Positions 50,682 to 59,470 of a stretch of 64,000 nt of DNA are shown one piece after another. Origin of the DNA: Acidobacteriota bacterium (GTDB lineage Bacteria; Acidobacteriota; Thermoanaerobaculia; UBA5066); the NCBI GenBank assembly GCA_008363385.1, contig RHKY01000011.1, forward strand, positions 58,383 to 122,382, written 5' to 3'. Both the position numbers and the translations under genes were made by a program. Under the pieces are notes generated by a model. It had not been told where the DNA came from. It did not search any database and worked only from the letters and a program-made list of their open reading frames with translations. Each line of letters begins with the position of its first letter. Position 1 is the first letter of the stretch.

Positions 50682-50696
50682 GCGGGGGAACCCCGC
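50682..50696. terminator. Short GC hairpin after nosY
   Basis: GCGGGG (50682-50687) pairs with CCCCGC (50691-50696) with a 3-base loop, 7 bases after the nosY stop. Weak by itself; the next gene has its own promoter-like TAGGAT. Confidence 0.35.
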
Positions 50697-50715
50697 CTCG
50701 CGTCCCGTGCGGCCG

Positions 50716-50721
50716 TAGGAT
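50716..50721 (+). promoter_or_regulatory. Putative -10 element for aldo/keto reductase
   Basis: TAGGAT, 20 bases before the ATG at 50742, with GGGAGG at 50728-50733 as ribosome site. This gene is therefore not leaderless. Confidence 0.38.
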
Positions 50722-50741
50722 CCGGCAGGGAGGTTCGAGCG

Positions 50742-51728
50742 ATGGAGACGAGGAAGCTGGGGACTCAGGGCCTCGCGGTCCCGGCGCTGGGGCTCGGGTG
50801 CATGGGGATGTCGGAGTTCTACTCGGGGCGCGACGAGGCGGAGTCGGTCGCGACGATCCACCGGGCGCTCGACATCGGCGTCACGTTCCTCGACACCGCC
50901 GACATGTACGGCCCGCACGAGAACGAGCGGCTCGTGGGACGCGCGATCCGCGGGCGGCGCGACGAGGTGGTCCTCGCCACGAAGTTCGGCAACGTCCGCG
51001 GCGAGGACGGCAGCTTCCGGGGGGTGAACGGGCGGCCCGAGTACGTCCGCGCCTCGTGCGACGCCTCGCTCGCGCGCCTCGGCGTCGACCACGTCGACCT
51101 CTACTACCAGCACCGCGTCGACCGGACGGTGCCGATCGAGGAGACGGTCGGCGCGATGGCCGAGCTGGTCCGCGCCGGGAAGGTCCGCTTCCTCGGCCTG
51201 TCCGAGGCCTCGCCCGGAACGATCCGGCGCGCCCACGCCACCCATCCCGTCAGCGCCCTGCAGACCGAGTACTCGCTCTGGACGCGCGACCCCGAGGACG
51301 AGGTCCTCCCGGCCTGCCGCGAGCTCGGCATCGGCTTCGTGGCGTACAGCCCGCTCGGCCGGGGCTTCCTGACGGGGCGTTTCCGCCGCTTCGAGGACCT
51401 CCCCGAGGACGACTACCGGAGGATGTCGCCCCGCTTCCAGGGGGAGAACTTCGCGAGGAACCTGGAGCTGGTGGCGCGGGTCGAGGAGATCGCCCGCGAG
51501 AAGGGGTGCACGCCGGCGCAGCTGGCCCTCGCGTGGCTCCTCTCCCGCGGCGACGACGTCGTCCCGATCCCGGGGACGAAGGGACGGGCGCGGCTCGAGG
51601 AGAACGTCGGCGCCCTCTCGGTCGCCCTCTCGGCGTCCGACCTGGCCCGGATCGACGCGGCGGCCCCGAAGGGCGCCACCGCAGGGGCGCGCTACCCCGA
51701 GGCGGCCATGCGCGCCCTCGACGGCTGA
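50742..51728 (+). CDS. Aldo/keto reductase
   Basis: This 328-residue protein has the usual AKR catalytic residues: Asp in L-D-T-A-D-M-Y-G with the catalytic Tyr, Lys in L-A-T-K-F-G and His in Y-Y-Q-H-R. The coenzyme-side motif G-T-K-G is near the end. The whole sequence is like the YajO/AKR13-type reductases that reduce aldehydes or ketones with NADPH. The true substrate is unknown. It follows the nos operon on the same strand but has its own promoter-like element, so it is probably an unrelated gene. Confidence 0.93.
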   Translation: METRKLGTQGLAVPALGLGCMGMSEFYSGRDEAESVATIHRALDIGVTFLDTADMYGPHENERLVGRAIRGRRDEVVLATKFGNVRGEDGSFRGVNGRPEYVRASCDASLARLGVDHVDLYYQHRVDRTVPIEETVGAMAELVRAGKVRFLGLSEASPGTIRRAHATHPVSALQTEYSLWTRDPEDEVLPACRELGIGFVAYSPLGRGFLTGRFRRFEDLPEDDYRRMSPRFQGENFARNLELVARVEEIAREKGCTPAQLALAWLLSRGDDVVPIPGTKGRARLEENVGALSVALSASDLARIDAAAPKGATAGARYPEAAMRALDG

Positions 51729-51854
51729 GGCCTCCCCGGGCCCTTCCGAGACGCTCCCCCGGCCCTGGGGCGGCGGCCGCCCGCCCCCCGGGGAAGCTCC
51801 GCGGTGGTAGCCTCCTCCCGGCGTAGGACCGCGACGCCGTGCGGAGGTGGCGAG

Positions 51855-54800
51855 ATGCACGGAGGGGCCGTCGTACCGCGTCTGCCGTTGGCACTGGCTC
51901 TCCTGTGGCTCGCGGCCTCGGCGCCGCCCGCGGCCGCCCAGGACTCGTGGGCCGCCCGGTTCCTGGAGTTCCGCGAGTCCGTCACCGGCAGCTGGGTGGC
52001 GACCACGCCGACGGCGACCTACCCGGCGAAGGGAGGCGCGACGGGCTCCCTCCTCCTCGAGGCGTCGGCGGAGGCGTCGGCCAGCGGCTCGTACCAGATG
52101 ACCTACTCTCCGCCGCTCTCGCTGCGCGTCTCGACGGACGACCTGACGTACCGGAACACGAGCGGCGCGGACGAGACCGTCGCCCTGAGGATCACCCTCC
52201 TCGACTTCTACTCCGGAGGGGCGACCCCGTGCGAGCAGGTCCAGACGAAGGCCGTCCCGAACGGCGCGAGCGCCACGTTCGCCCTGGAGGTCTCGTGCAC
52301 GTTCTCGACCCTCCGGGCCAACGACGTCTACGGGACGCGCCGGGCGGGGATCACGGCCTCCGTCGACCTCCGCCGGGTCGGGGGCCTGTCGCGGTTCTCG
52401 ACGAGCCTCACGGCCTGGTACGAGCACACGGCGGCCCTCGTCATGACCCCGTCCGTCTCCCCGAACACCGTCACGACGCAGGAGCCGCTCCGGTCGAGGA
52501 TCACCGGCGGCACCTTCGCGTCCGGTACGACCGTGAAGATCGGGACCGGAGACGTGAAGGTGATCAGCGCGACCGTCTCGGCGGGGACCGCGATCGACGT
52601 CGTCCTCGGCGGCTACTCGAACCTCCCGGAGGGGCCGCGCGACGTCGAGCTGACCAGGCCCGACGGGACGAGGCAGACGAGCAAGGACCTCTTCTTCGTC
52701 ACCAGCCTCGTGGTCGAGCCGCTGGAGGTCAACCAGGGCGTGAAGATGAGCTGCTCGCAGGCCGAGCCGTGCGTGGGGAACCACGACACGGTCGTGCGGG
52801 CGAAGGTCTCGTGCCGGGGCTCCGGCTGCGCGACCGGCAAGAGCTCCAGCCACGGGCGGCTCTTCGTGACGCGGAACGGCTCGCCGTACATGGCCTCGCC
52901 GTACCCGGCGACCCCGGCGACGATGACGGTGCAGGCCACGGCCACGACGCCGATCTCGCAGGCCGAGCAGCTCCGCCGGTACAAGGCCCAGGACGCGCTG
53001 AACTTCCAGTTCCAGCTCCCGGCGCTCCCGGAGGGGACGTACCAGCTGGCGTTCGAGATGGACCCGCGACGGCTCGCCCAGCCGCTCGCGCAGGCCGGGG
53101 CACCGGACGAGAAGCGGAACCTCGTGACGAAGCTCGGGCCGCTGACGTTCACGAAGTCGGTGACGACCTCCGCGCGACGCATCGCGGTCTTCCTCGAGGG
53201 GGGAGGGAAGGACGGGTGGCAGCGCGTCCTGTCGGCCTTCAGGTACGTCCGGTCCGCGTATCCCGCCGACCGCGACCGGATCCAGGCCGTCCCCACCAGC
53301 TCGGCCCTGACGTTCCTGAGCGCGGGGCAGGTCGGCACCGAGACCGGCTCGATCCTCCAGACCTTCGTCAAGCAGCGGCAGCTGAGGTTCTGGATCAACC
53401 TCTTCTCCACGCGGGTCGACGGCTCGTTCTTCTTCACCGACTCGTCGTGGATGGCCTCCCGGGGGACGACCAACGCGGACGGGAACGGGACGACCTGGAC
53501 GGTCAGCTCTCCCGACTCGATCGTCAGCCTCCGGGACTTCGACATGGTGCCGAAGACCATCGCGCACGAGCTGGGGCACCAGATGGGGCTGGGGGACACG
53601 TACGTCGACACCCCTCCCAACTACTCGCCCGTCAACTCGCCGGTCGGCGTGGCGGCGTGCTCCGGGGGGAGCGGGTGCGTGGTCGAGGACGGCGGTTTCC
53701 ACTTCGACACGGGGACCGTGGCGGTCTCGCCCCCTCCGGGGGGGACCGTCTTCTCGACGCAGATGCTCGACTTCATGGGGAACGCGATGCGGGGGTCGAG
53801 CTGGGTCGACCGGAGGACCTGGGGCTACCTCTACCGGAAGCTCCACCTCGGGACGTCTGGCGCGCCGGTGACCGCTCCTTCCCCTTCGGCCACCGAGTGG
53901 CTGCGGGTCTCGGGGACCGTCGAGAAGAGCGGCGCGGCGTCCTTCGCGACGGCCACGCGCTACTCCGGCGCCAGCCTGGACGAGGACACCCGGGAAGGGG
54001 AATACGCGCTCGAGTTGCAGGGCGCCTCGGGCCAGGTCCTCGGCTCCTCGAAGCTCGTCCCGGTCTTCCGGGTCGTCCACGCCCCGGAGTCGGACCTGGG
54101 CGTCTTCGCCCGCTCGGTCCCGTGGGCGGCCGGCGCCGCCAGGCTCGTCCTGAAGAAGGGGAGCCAGGTCCTCACCTCCCGCGCGGTCTCGGCCCGACCG
54201 CCGGTCGTGGCGGTCACGTACCCCCGGGGCGGAGAGACGCTCTCCGGCACGGTCACGGCCACCTGGACGGCGTCGGACCCGGACGGCGACGCCCTCACGC
54301 ACGACGTCTTCGTCTCCACGGACGGGACGACGTTCGTCCCTCTGGCGCTCGGGGTGACCGGCACGAGCCGCTCCTTCGACGTCTCGCTCCTGCCGAAGAC
54401 GACGAAGGGGAAGGTCCGCGTCGTCACGAGCGACGGGGTCAACCAGGCCAGCGCCGACTCGGCCGGGTTCTTCTCGATCGGGGCCCAGGCGCCGCTCCTG
54501 TCGATCACCGAGCCGAGGGACGGCGCCGTCTTCGCCCCCGGCGAGACCGTCGTCCTCGAGGCGTTCGGCTGGGACCCCACCGACGGCGAGCTCCCGCCCG
54601 GGTCGTTCCGCTTCTCCTCCAGCAAGGACGGCAGCCTCGGCACCGGCTCGCCGCTCCCGGCCACGCTCTCGACCGGCAACCACGTCCTGACGGTCACCGC
54701 CACGAACGCCTCCGGCGTGAGCTCGACGGCGTCGGTCGCCGTCTCGGTCTTCACGCCGCCGGCCACGCCCTCGGCGACGGTCGTGGCCCCGATCGTCCTG

Positions 54801-57092
54801 ACGGCGGGCGGGCTGTCGGGGTCGCACTTCACCTCGGAGCTGACGCTGACGAACCGGGGGACGGCGACGGCCGTGGCGCGGATGGACTACACGGCGGCCT
54901 TCCCGGCGGGGGCCGGGACGGGAACCGTCTACGAGAGCCTGCCGCCGGGCCGGCAGGTGATCCTGCCGGACGCCGTGGAGTACCTGACGCAGGCGGGCCT
55001 GCCGATCCCGACGACCGGCAATCGCGGCGGCACCCTCAGGATCCGGTTCTACGGGCTCTCCTCCCCCACGGCCGGGGCCGCCACGATCCGGACGACGACG
55101 CCGGTGCCGGAGGGGCGGGCGGGGCTCTCGTACCCGGCCATCCCGCCGGCGGTCCTGTCCGGCGCGGTCTACCTCTGCGGCCTGAGGCAAGGGGGCTCGG
55201 ACCGCTCCAACGTCGCCCTCGTCAACGCCGGCTCGGAGACCGACGGGCGGATCGTCCTTCGCCCGACGGTCTACTCCGGCAACCCCGCCGCCCCCGTGAC
55301 CAAGGTCCTGCCCGACGTGGGCCTGGACCCGGGCGGCTGGACCCAGGTCGACCAGATCCTCGTCTCCAACGGCCTCTCGCTGACGGCCGGCTACGTGAAG
55401 GTGGAGCGGGTCTCAGGCACGGCGCCCTTCTACGCCTACGCCGTCGTCAACGACATGGCCAACTCCGACGGCTCCTTCGTCCCGCCCGTCGTGGCCTCGT
55501 CGCTCTCCGGGAAGAAGGGGATCTCGCTGCCGGTGGCCGTCGAGACGAGCACCTACTCGACGGAGGTCGTCCTCACCAACTTCGGGACCGCCGCCAAGAC
55601 GGTGAAGCTCTCCTACGTCGCCTCGGCCGTCCAGGCCGCCGGCAACGAGACCTCGATCACGCTGACGCTGGCCGCGGGCGAGCAGAAGGTCCTCCCCGCC
55701 TTCGTGAAGGCCCTTCGCGACGCCAAGGCCCCCGGGATCGGCCCGGCGGGGACGACCTACGCCGGGGCGGTCTTCCTGACGGTCCCGGGCGGGGACGTCT
55801 CGGGGCTCTCGATCGGGGGACGGACCTCGGCCCCCGGCGGGGGCGGGCGGTACGGCCTCTTCTACACGGGCGTCCCGGCGGGGAGCGCCGCCACCGACTC
55901 GGCCTGGCTCTACGGCCTGCAGCAGGACGAGGAGAACCGGACGAACCTGGCCGTCGTCAACACGGGCGAGGCCGACGCGAGCCCCTCGGCGTTCCGCGTG
56001 GAGATCTGGGACGGGGAGACGGGCGGTTTCGTCACGTCCGTGGGGGGGATCTCCGTCCCGGCGAAGGGCTGGACGCAGATGGACGCGGTCCTGAAGAACC
56101 ACGCCCCGGGGGTCCGGAACGCCTACGCCAAGGTGACGCGGACGGCCGGCACCAACCCCTTCCTCTGCTACGCCGTCGTCAACGACGGAGGCGTCCCGAA
56201 GCAGCGGAGCGACGACGGCGCCTTCGTGGCGATGGACCTCTCCGACCAGGCGGCCCAGGCGCCGTCCCTGGAGGTGACGCCCGCGAGCCTCTCCTTCGGG
56301 AGCGTGGCCGTCGGGCAGACGAAGAGCCTGACCGTCACGGTCAAGAACAAGGGGACCGGCACCCTCACCGGCACCGCCACCGCCGCCGCCCCCTTCTCCG
56401 TCACCTCGGGCGGCTCCTTCAGCCTCGCCGCGAACCAGACGCAGGCCGTCACGGTCCGCTACGCCCCGACCGCGGCCGGCGCCTCGTCCGGGTCCCTCAC
56501 GCTCGCGAGCAACGGCGGGAACGCCTCCGTGGCGCTCTCGGGGACGGGGACGTCCGCCTCGACCGTCACGCAGGAGCTCGCCACCGACGACGGCACTGTG
56601 GAGACCGGCGTCCTGCAGAGCGGCCTCTACATCGTGAACCGCCTCACCCCGAGCGGCTACCCCGCCACGCTGAAGACCGTCCGGATCTACGTCGTCCCCT
56701 TCACCGGCCAGCCGAACCCCTCGCTCGCACAGGTGCGGCTCCTGGCCTTCACCGACCCGTGGAACGGCGGCAGGCCCCCCGCCTCGCCCCCGGTCCTCCT
56801 CGACCAGGTCCTCTCCCTCCCGACCATTCCCGCCGGTGGGAGGTGGGTCGACTTCGACTTCCCGGCGCTGCCGCCCTCGACCGCCGGGGACTTCTACGTC
56901 GGCTTCCAGGCCAACGTCCCCTCCGGCCTCGGCTTCGCCGCCGACACGAACGGGACGCCGAGGCAGCGCGGCTTCTACTCCACCGACGGCGGCCTCACCT
57001 GGCTGGGCCCCCTCGTCCTCGTCGACTCCCAGGGCCACCAGTCCCCCGCCAACATCCTGATCCGCGCCCTGGCCACCGTCCCCGGACCCTGA
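51855..57092 (+). CDS. Giant exported zinc metalloprotease with Ig-like and choice-of-anchor domains
   Basis: This 1,745-residue protein has a signal peptide (cleaved near P-A-A-A-Q). A beta-rich N-terminal part leads to a protease domain with the zinc motif H-E-L-G-H-Q-M-G-L-G-D (near residue 575), which gives the two His and the Asp ligand of a metzincin-like site. Then come Ig/FN3-like domains (starting near P-P-V-V-A-V-T-Y-P), two repeated beta domains with N-R-S-N-V-A-L-V-N and R-T-N-L-A-V-V-N motifs, a choice-of-anchor D (HYDIN-like) domain near L-E-V-T-P-A-S-L-S-F-G, and a beta-sandwich end. It is likely an extracellular peptidase or surface protein. GGAGG lies at about 8 bases from ATG 51855, which decided the start. 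Confidence 0.85.
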   Translation: MHGGAVVPRLPLALALLWLAASAPPAAAQDSWAARFLEFRESVTGSWVATTPTATYPAKGGATGSLLLEASAEASASGSYQMTYSPPLSLRVSTDDLTYRNTSGADETVALRITLLDFYSGGATPCEQVQTKAVPNGASATFALEVSCTFSTLRANDVYGTRRAGITASVDLRRVGGLSRFSTSLTAWYEHTAALVMTPSVSPNTVTTQEPLRSRITGGTFASGTTVKIGTGDVKVISATVSAGTAIDVVLGGYSNLPEGPRDVELTRPDGTRQTSKDLFFVTSLVVEPLEVNQGVKMSCSQAEPCVGNHDTVVRAKVSCRGSGCATGKSSSHGRLFVTRNGSPYMASPYPATPATMTVQATATTPISQAEQLRRYKAQDALNFQFQLPALPEGTYQLAFEMDPRRLAQPLAQAGAPDEKRNLVTKLGPLTFTKSVTTSARRIAVFLEGGGKDGWQRVLSAFRYVRSAYPADRDRIQAVPTSSALTFLSAGQVGTETGSILQTFVKQRQLRFWINLFSTRVDGSFFFTDSSWMASRGTTNADGNGTTWTVSSPDSIVSLRDFDMVPKTIAHELGHQMGLGDTYVDTPPNYSPVNSPVGVAACSGGSGCVVEDGGFHFDTGTVAVSPPPGGTVFSTQMLDFMGNAMRGSSWVDRRTWGYLYRKLHLGTSGAPVTAPSPSATEWLRVSGTVEKSGAASFATATRYSGASLDEDTREGEYALELQGASGQVLGSSKLVPVFRVVHAPESDLGVFARSVPWAAGAARLVLKKGSQVLTSRAVSARPPVVAVTYPRGGETLSGTVTATWTASDPDGDALTHDVFVSTDGTTFVPLALGVTGTSRSFDVSLLPKTTKGKVRVVTSDGVNQASADSAGFFSIGAQAPLLSITEPRDGAVFAPGETVVLEAFGWDPTDGELPPGSFRFSSSKDGSLGTGSPLPATLSTGNHVLTVTATNASGVSSTASVAVSVFTPPATPSATVVAPIVLTAGGLSGSHFTSELTLTNRGTATAVARMDYTAAFPAGAGTGTVYESLPPGRQVILPDAVEYLTQAGLPIPTTGNRGGTLRIRFYGLSSPTAGAATIRTTTPVPEGRAGLSYPAIPPAVLSGAVYLCGLRQGGSDRSNVALVNAGSETDGRIVLRPTVYSGNPAAPVTKVLPDVGLDPGGWTQVDQILVSNGLSLTAGYVKVERVSGTAPFYAYAVVNDMANSDGSFVPPVVASSLSGKKGISLPVAVETSTYSTEVVLTNFGTAAKTVKLSYVASAVQAAGNETSITLTLAAGEQKVLPAFVKALRDAKAPGIGPAGTTYAGAVFLTVPGGDVSGLSIGGRTSAPGGGGRYGLFYTGVPAGSAATDSAWLYGLQQDEENRTNLAVVNTGEADASPSAFRVEIWDGETGGFVTSVGGISVPAKGWTQMDAVLKNHAPGVRNAYAKVTRTAGTNPFLCYAVVNDGGVPKQRSDDGAFVAMDLSDQAAQAPSLEVTPASLSFGSVAVGQTKSLTVTVKNKGTGTLTGTATAAAPFSVTSGGSFSLAANQTQAVTVRYAPTAAGASSGSLTLASNGGNASVALSGTGTSASTVTQELATDDGTVETGVLQSGLYIVNRLTPSGYPATLKTVRIYVVPFTGQPNPSLAQVRLLAFTDPWNGGRPPASPPVLLDQVLSLPTIPAGGRWVDFDFPALPPSTAGDFYVGFQANVPSGLGFAADTNGTPRQRGFYSTDGGLTWLGPLVLVDSQGHQSPANILIRALATVPGP

Positions 57093-57107
57093 CCGGCCCG
57101 GCCAGGC

Positions 57108-57878
57108 CTACTTCTCGAGGGGCTCCTTCAGGAAGATCTCGCCGGTCTTCCGGTCGAAGAGCCACGCCTCCGGCCTGGCGACGACGATCCGGTAGCTGCG
57201 GACCCAGATCTCCGGCTCGGTGCTCGTGCCCGGACGGAGGCGGTAGAGATCCACGTCCCCGGAGCCCGTCGTGTCGGCCACGACGACGACGCGGAGGTCT
57301 CCCGCGGCGAGCCGTTTGCCGGCCGCCGGCTCGACCCCGGCGACGGAGAGCTCCGTCACCCCCGCCGGCCCGGCTCCCTCGCGTCCCGTGCCGGAGGCGA
57401 TCTTCAGCTCGATCGCCTTGTCCTTGCGCTCCTTCTCGCCCGGGGCGAGCGGCCCCTTCGGCTTCGAGAACGGCGGCGCGTTCGTCCGGTAGACGAGGCA
57501 GACCCGGTCCTTCGCCAGGGCCGAGGTGACGACCACGAGCTTCCCGGCCCCCTCGTCGTAGCGGGCTCGCCAGGCGCACGGCTCGCCTTCGGCGCCCGCT
57601 CCCGGCCGGAGGTGGACCGCGAAGGCGTGGCCCCCGGCGAAGGGGGCCCTCTCCTTCGCCGTCCTCTCCGCGTAGTCCGCGTCGCTCTCGCCGGGGTCCC
57701 GCGTCTCGTCCGGCAGCTTCCAGTAGAAGCCCTCCGGCTCCAGGCCCGAGAAGCCCGGCGCGAGCTTCGTGGCGTTCCTGTCGAACGCGGCCGGCGCGCC
57801 GCCCGTGGGAGGCGCGGCCCCGGCGGGCTGGACGAGGGGCAGGACGAGAGCCAGGGCGAGGCAGCCGGCACGGGTCAT
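57108..57878 (-). CDS. Exported protein of unknown function
   Basis: This 256-residue protein has a signal peptide (about 1-22). The rest is a soluble domain with beta segments (for example A-G-D-L-R-V-V-V-V-A-D-T-T-G-S-G-D) and a C-terminal beta segment P-E-A-W-L-F-D-R-K-T-G-E-I-F. Two cysteines (C-A-W-R and V-C-L-V) could form a disulfide. I do not recognise the family. It converges with the metalloprotease (15 bases between) and is downstream of the CRP/FNR gene on the same strand, separated by 43 bases, so it might share the regulator's transcript. Confidence 0.68.
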   Translation of the reverse strand: MTRAGCLALALVLPLVQPAGAAPPTGGAPAAFDRNATKLAPGFSGLEPEGFYWKLPDETRDPGESDADYAERTAKERAPFAGGHAFAVHLRPGAGAEGEPCAWRARYDEGAGKLVVVTSALAKDRVCLVYRTNAPPFSKPKGPLAPGEKERKDKAIELKIASGTGREGAGPAGVTELSVAGVEPAAGKRLAAGDLRVVVVADTTGSGDVDLYRLRPGTSTEPEIWVRSYRIVVARPEAWLFDRKTGEIFLKEPLEK

Positions 57879-57921
57879 CGGGGCCTCCGTTCCGCCATCC
57901 TTCCAGCCCCGAGGCCCCCGG

Positions 57922-58623
57922 TCAATCCTCGGAAGGCTCGCCCCGCCCGACTTCCCTCAGGACCTCGGGCCGGTGGAACGTGAAGCCGTCCTCCTCGGTC
58001 GTGACGACCCCCTCCTTCGCCCAGCGGCTCATCACGCGGATCGCCGTCTCTACGGTCGTCCCGGTCAGCTCGGCGAGGTCCTGACGGTGGAGGGGGAGGA
58101 GGAGGCGGGTCCTGCCGCCTTCGATCCGCCCGTGCCTCTCGGCCAGGCAGAGGAGGACGCGGGCCATCCGCTCCTCGACCGGGCCGGCGAGGTCGGCGAT
58201 CCGCCGGGCGGTCTCGAACTGCCGCCGGGCCGAGACGCGCAGGATCAGCCGGACCAGCTCCGGGTGGCGGTCGACCGCGGAAAGGAACGGGCGCTCCGGG
58301 ACCTCGACCGTCGTCGCCGGGCTCAGCGCGACGGCCGAGGCGGGGTAGGGGCGGGACTCGAAGGCCGCGACCACCCCGAGCGGCTCGCCGGGGCCGGCGA
58401 TGGCCACGATCGCGGAGCGCCCCGGGGCCGAGCGGACGAGCTTGGCGAAGCCCAGGGCCAGGAAGACGAAGTGGGTCGGCGGGTCCCCTTGCCGGAACAG
58501 CGACTCGCCGCGCTCCCGGACGGCCACCTTGCAGACGGCCGCGAGCTGGGCCTTCTCCTGCGGGCTCAGGCTCCGGAAGAAGCCGAGCGCGTCGAGGTGA
58601 GCCAGCGTGGGCGAGACGGTCAT
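57922..58623 (-). CDS. CRP/FNR-family transcription regulator 1
   Basis: This 233-residue protein (from ATG 58623) has a cyclic-nucleotide-binding-type beta barrel (about 30-130), a long dimer helix (about 135-160) and a Crp-type helix-turn-helix with recognition helix T-T-V-E-T-A-I-R-V-M-S-R-W. The E-x-x-x-R layout matches FNR and CRP, and the two regulators here share this helix almost exactly. FNR's N-terminal Fe-S cysteines are absent, so heme (as in DNR) or cAMP is a more likely signal. GTG 58653 is an in-frame alternative but would place the start only 8 bases from the TGAC-N4-GTCA dyad. The two dyads upstream suggest autoregulation. Confidence 0.9.
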   Translation of the reverse strand: MTVSPTLAHLDALGFFRSLSPQEKAQLAAVCKVAVRERGESLFRQGDPPTHFVFLALGFAKLVRSAPGRSAIVAIAGPGEPLGVVAAFESRPYPASAVALSPATTVEVPERPFLSAVDRHPELVRLILRVSARRQFETARRIADLAGPVEERMARVLLCLAERHGRIEGGRTRLLLPLHRQDLAELTGTTVETAIRVMSRWAKEGVVTTEEDGFTFHRPEVLREVGRGEPSED

Positions 58624-58660
58624 CTTTCCGGCCACCTGCCCGGACGGCTCCACGCCGGGC

Positions 58661-58672
58661 TGACGGCCGTCA
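58661..58672. promoter_or_regulatory. Perfect TGAC-N4-GTCA palindrome upstream of CRP/FNR regulator 1
   Basis: TGACGGCCGTCA is a perfect 12-bp palindrome. On the minus strand a -10-like CATAAT (58672-58677) touches its edge, so binding here would block transcription start; autorepression is the simple reading. Confidence 0.55.
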
Positions 58673-58692
58673 TTATGCCCCCGAGGTTGGTA

Positions 58693-58704
58693 TGAGGTCC
58701 GTCA
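58693..58704. promoter_or_regulatory. Second, imperfect dyad upstream of CRP/FNR regulator 1
   Basis: TGAG GTCC GTCA: one perfect half-site and one with a G for C. Its centre is 32 bp, about three helix turns, from the perfect palindrome, which would allow cooperative binding. Confidence 0.4.
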
Positions 58705-58732
58705 GTTCGCCCGGCCGCCGGCCGGCGCCGCC

Positions 58733-59413
58733 TCACCCCGCCGCCAGGCGGCGGAGGGCTCCCACGTCCGGGATGGAGAAGCCGTCGGGGCGGGTCAGCA
58801 CGAGCCCCTCCTTCCCCCAGCGGCTCATGGTCCGGATGGCTGTCTCGACCGTCGTGCCGCAGAGGTCGGCGATCTCCTGCCGGGTGAGGGCGATCGGGAT
58901 CTCGGCGCCCTCCCCCGCCCGCGTCCCGGCCCGCTCGGCGAGCGTGAGGAAGAGCCTGGCGGCGCGGTACTCGACCGAGCCCGACTGGTCGGCCAGGCGG
59001 CGGGTCACCTCCAGCTGCCGGACGATCAGCCCCTGGAGGAGGCGGCGGGTCATCTCCGGGTGGGCGTCCACGAGCGCGAAGAACTCCTGGGCCGGGACCT
59101 CCAGGACCGTGCTCGGCTCCAGCGCCGCCGCCGTCGCGGGGAAGGTCTTCTCCTCGAAGGCGGCCAGGACGCCGACCGGCTCGCCGGGGCCGAAGATGCC
59201 GACGATGACGTCCCGGCCGTGGGCCGCCTTGACCACCTTGACCCGGCCCAGGATGACGAAGAAGAGGGCCCTGGCCGGCTCCCCTTCCCGGAAGAGCTCC
59301 TCCCCGCGGGCGCAGGGGCGTACCGTGCAGAGAGGCGACAGGAGCGCGCGCTCGGCCGGGTTCAGGCACGAGAAGAGGGGCACCGCGTCGAGGTGAGGGA
59401 GGGAGCTCGGCAT
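58733..59413 (-). CDS. CRP/FNR-family transcription regulator 2
   Basis: This 226-residue paralogue of the gene just downstream has the same plan: sensor barrel (about 25-125), dimer helix, and HTH with T-T-V-E-T-A-I-R-T-M-S-R-W-G-K-E-G-L-V. Apart from Val/Thr the recognition helix is the same as in regulator 1, so both should bind the same DNA motif. Three N-terminal cysteines (F-S-C, L-C-T-V-R-P-C) are not in the FNR arrangement, though a redox role cannot be ruled out. ATG 59413 is 16 bases after TATGAT (59430-59435). No TGAC-N4-GTCA site lies before this gene. The two regulators are separated by about 110 bases. Confidence 0.9.
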   Translation of the reverse strand: MPSSLPHLDAVPLFSCLNPAERALLSPLCTVRPCARGEELFREGEPARALFFVILGRVKVVKAAHGRDVIVGIFGPGEPVGVLAAFEEKTFPATAAALEPSTVLEVPAQEFFALVDAHPEMTRRLLQGLIVRQLEVTRRLADQSGSVEYRAARLFLTLAERAGTRAGEGAEIPIALTRQEIADLCGTTVETAIRTMSRWGKEGLVLTRPDGFSIPDVGALRRLAAG

Positions 59414-59429
59414 GGCCCGGGTGCGCCGG

Positions 59430-59435
59430 ATCATA
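59430..59435 (-). promoter_or_regulatory. Putative -10 element for CRP/FNR regulator 2
   Basis: The minus strand reads TATGAT, 16 bases before the ATG at 59413. The divergent element TAAGAT at 59456-59461 is only 20 bases away. Confidence 0.42.
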
Positions 59436-59455
59436 GCCTCGGGAGGGCCAGGCGC

Positions 59456-59461
59456 TAAGAT
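59456..59461 (+). promoter_or_regulatory. Putative -10 element for radical SAM gene, leaderless start
   Basis: TAAGAT with 9 bases to the ATG at 59471 and no Shine-Dalgarno sequence between. Confidence 0.42.
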
Positions 59462-59470
59462 CGCCGCGAG

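Noticed and set aside
49680-55190. Open frame of about 1,836 codons on the minus strand opposite nosL, nosY, the aldo/keto reductase and the metalloprotease
   Set aside because: No domain or signal in the translation, while the plus-strand genes have catalytic motifs, ribosome sites and coupled starts.
51839-57529. Open frame of about 1,896 codons on the plus strand overlapping the metalloprotease
   Set aside because: Shifted frame of the metalloprotease with low-complexity translation; only the 51855-57092 frame has a signal peptide and HExxH site.
58653-58653. GTG 58653 as start of CRP/FNR regulator 1
   Set aside because: It would begin 8 bases from the operator and ahead of the likely transcription layout; ATG 58623 starts the conserved region better, though the GTG is not excluded.
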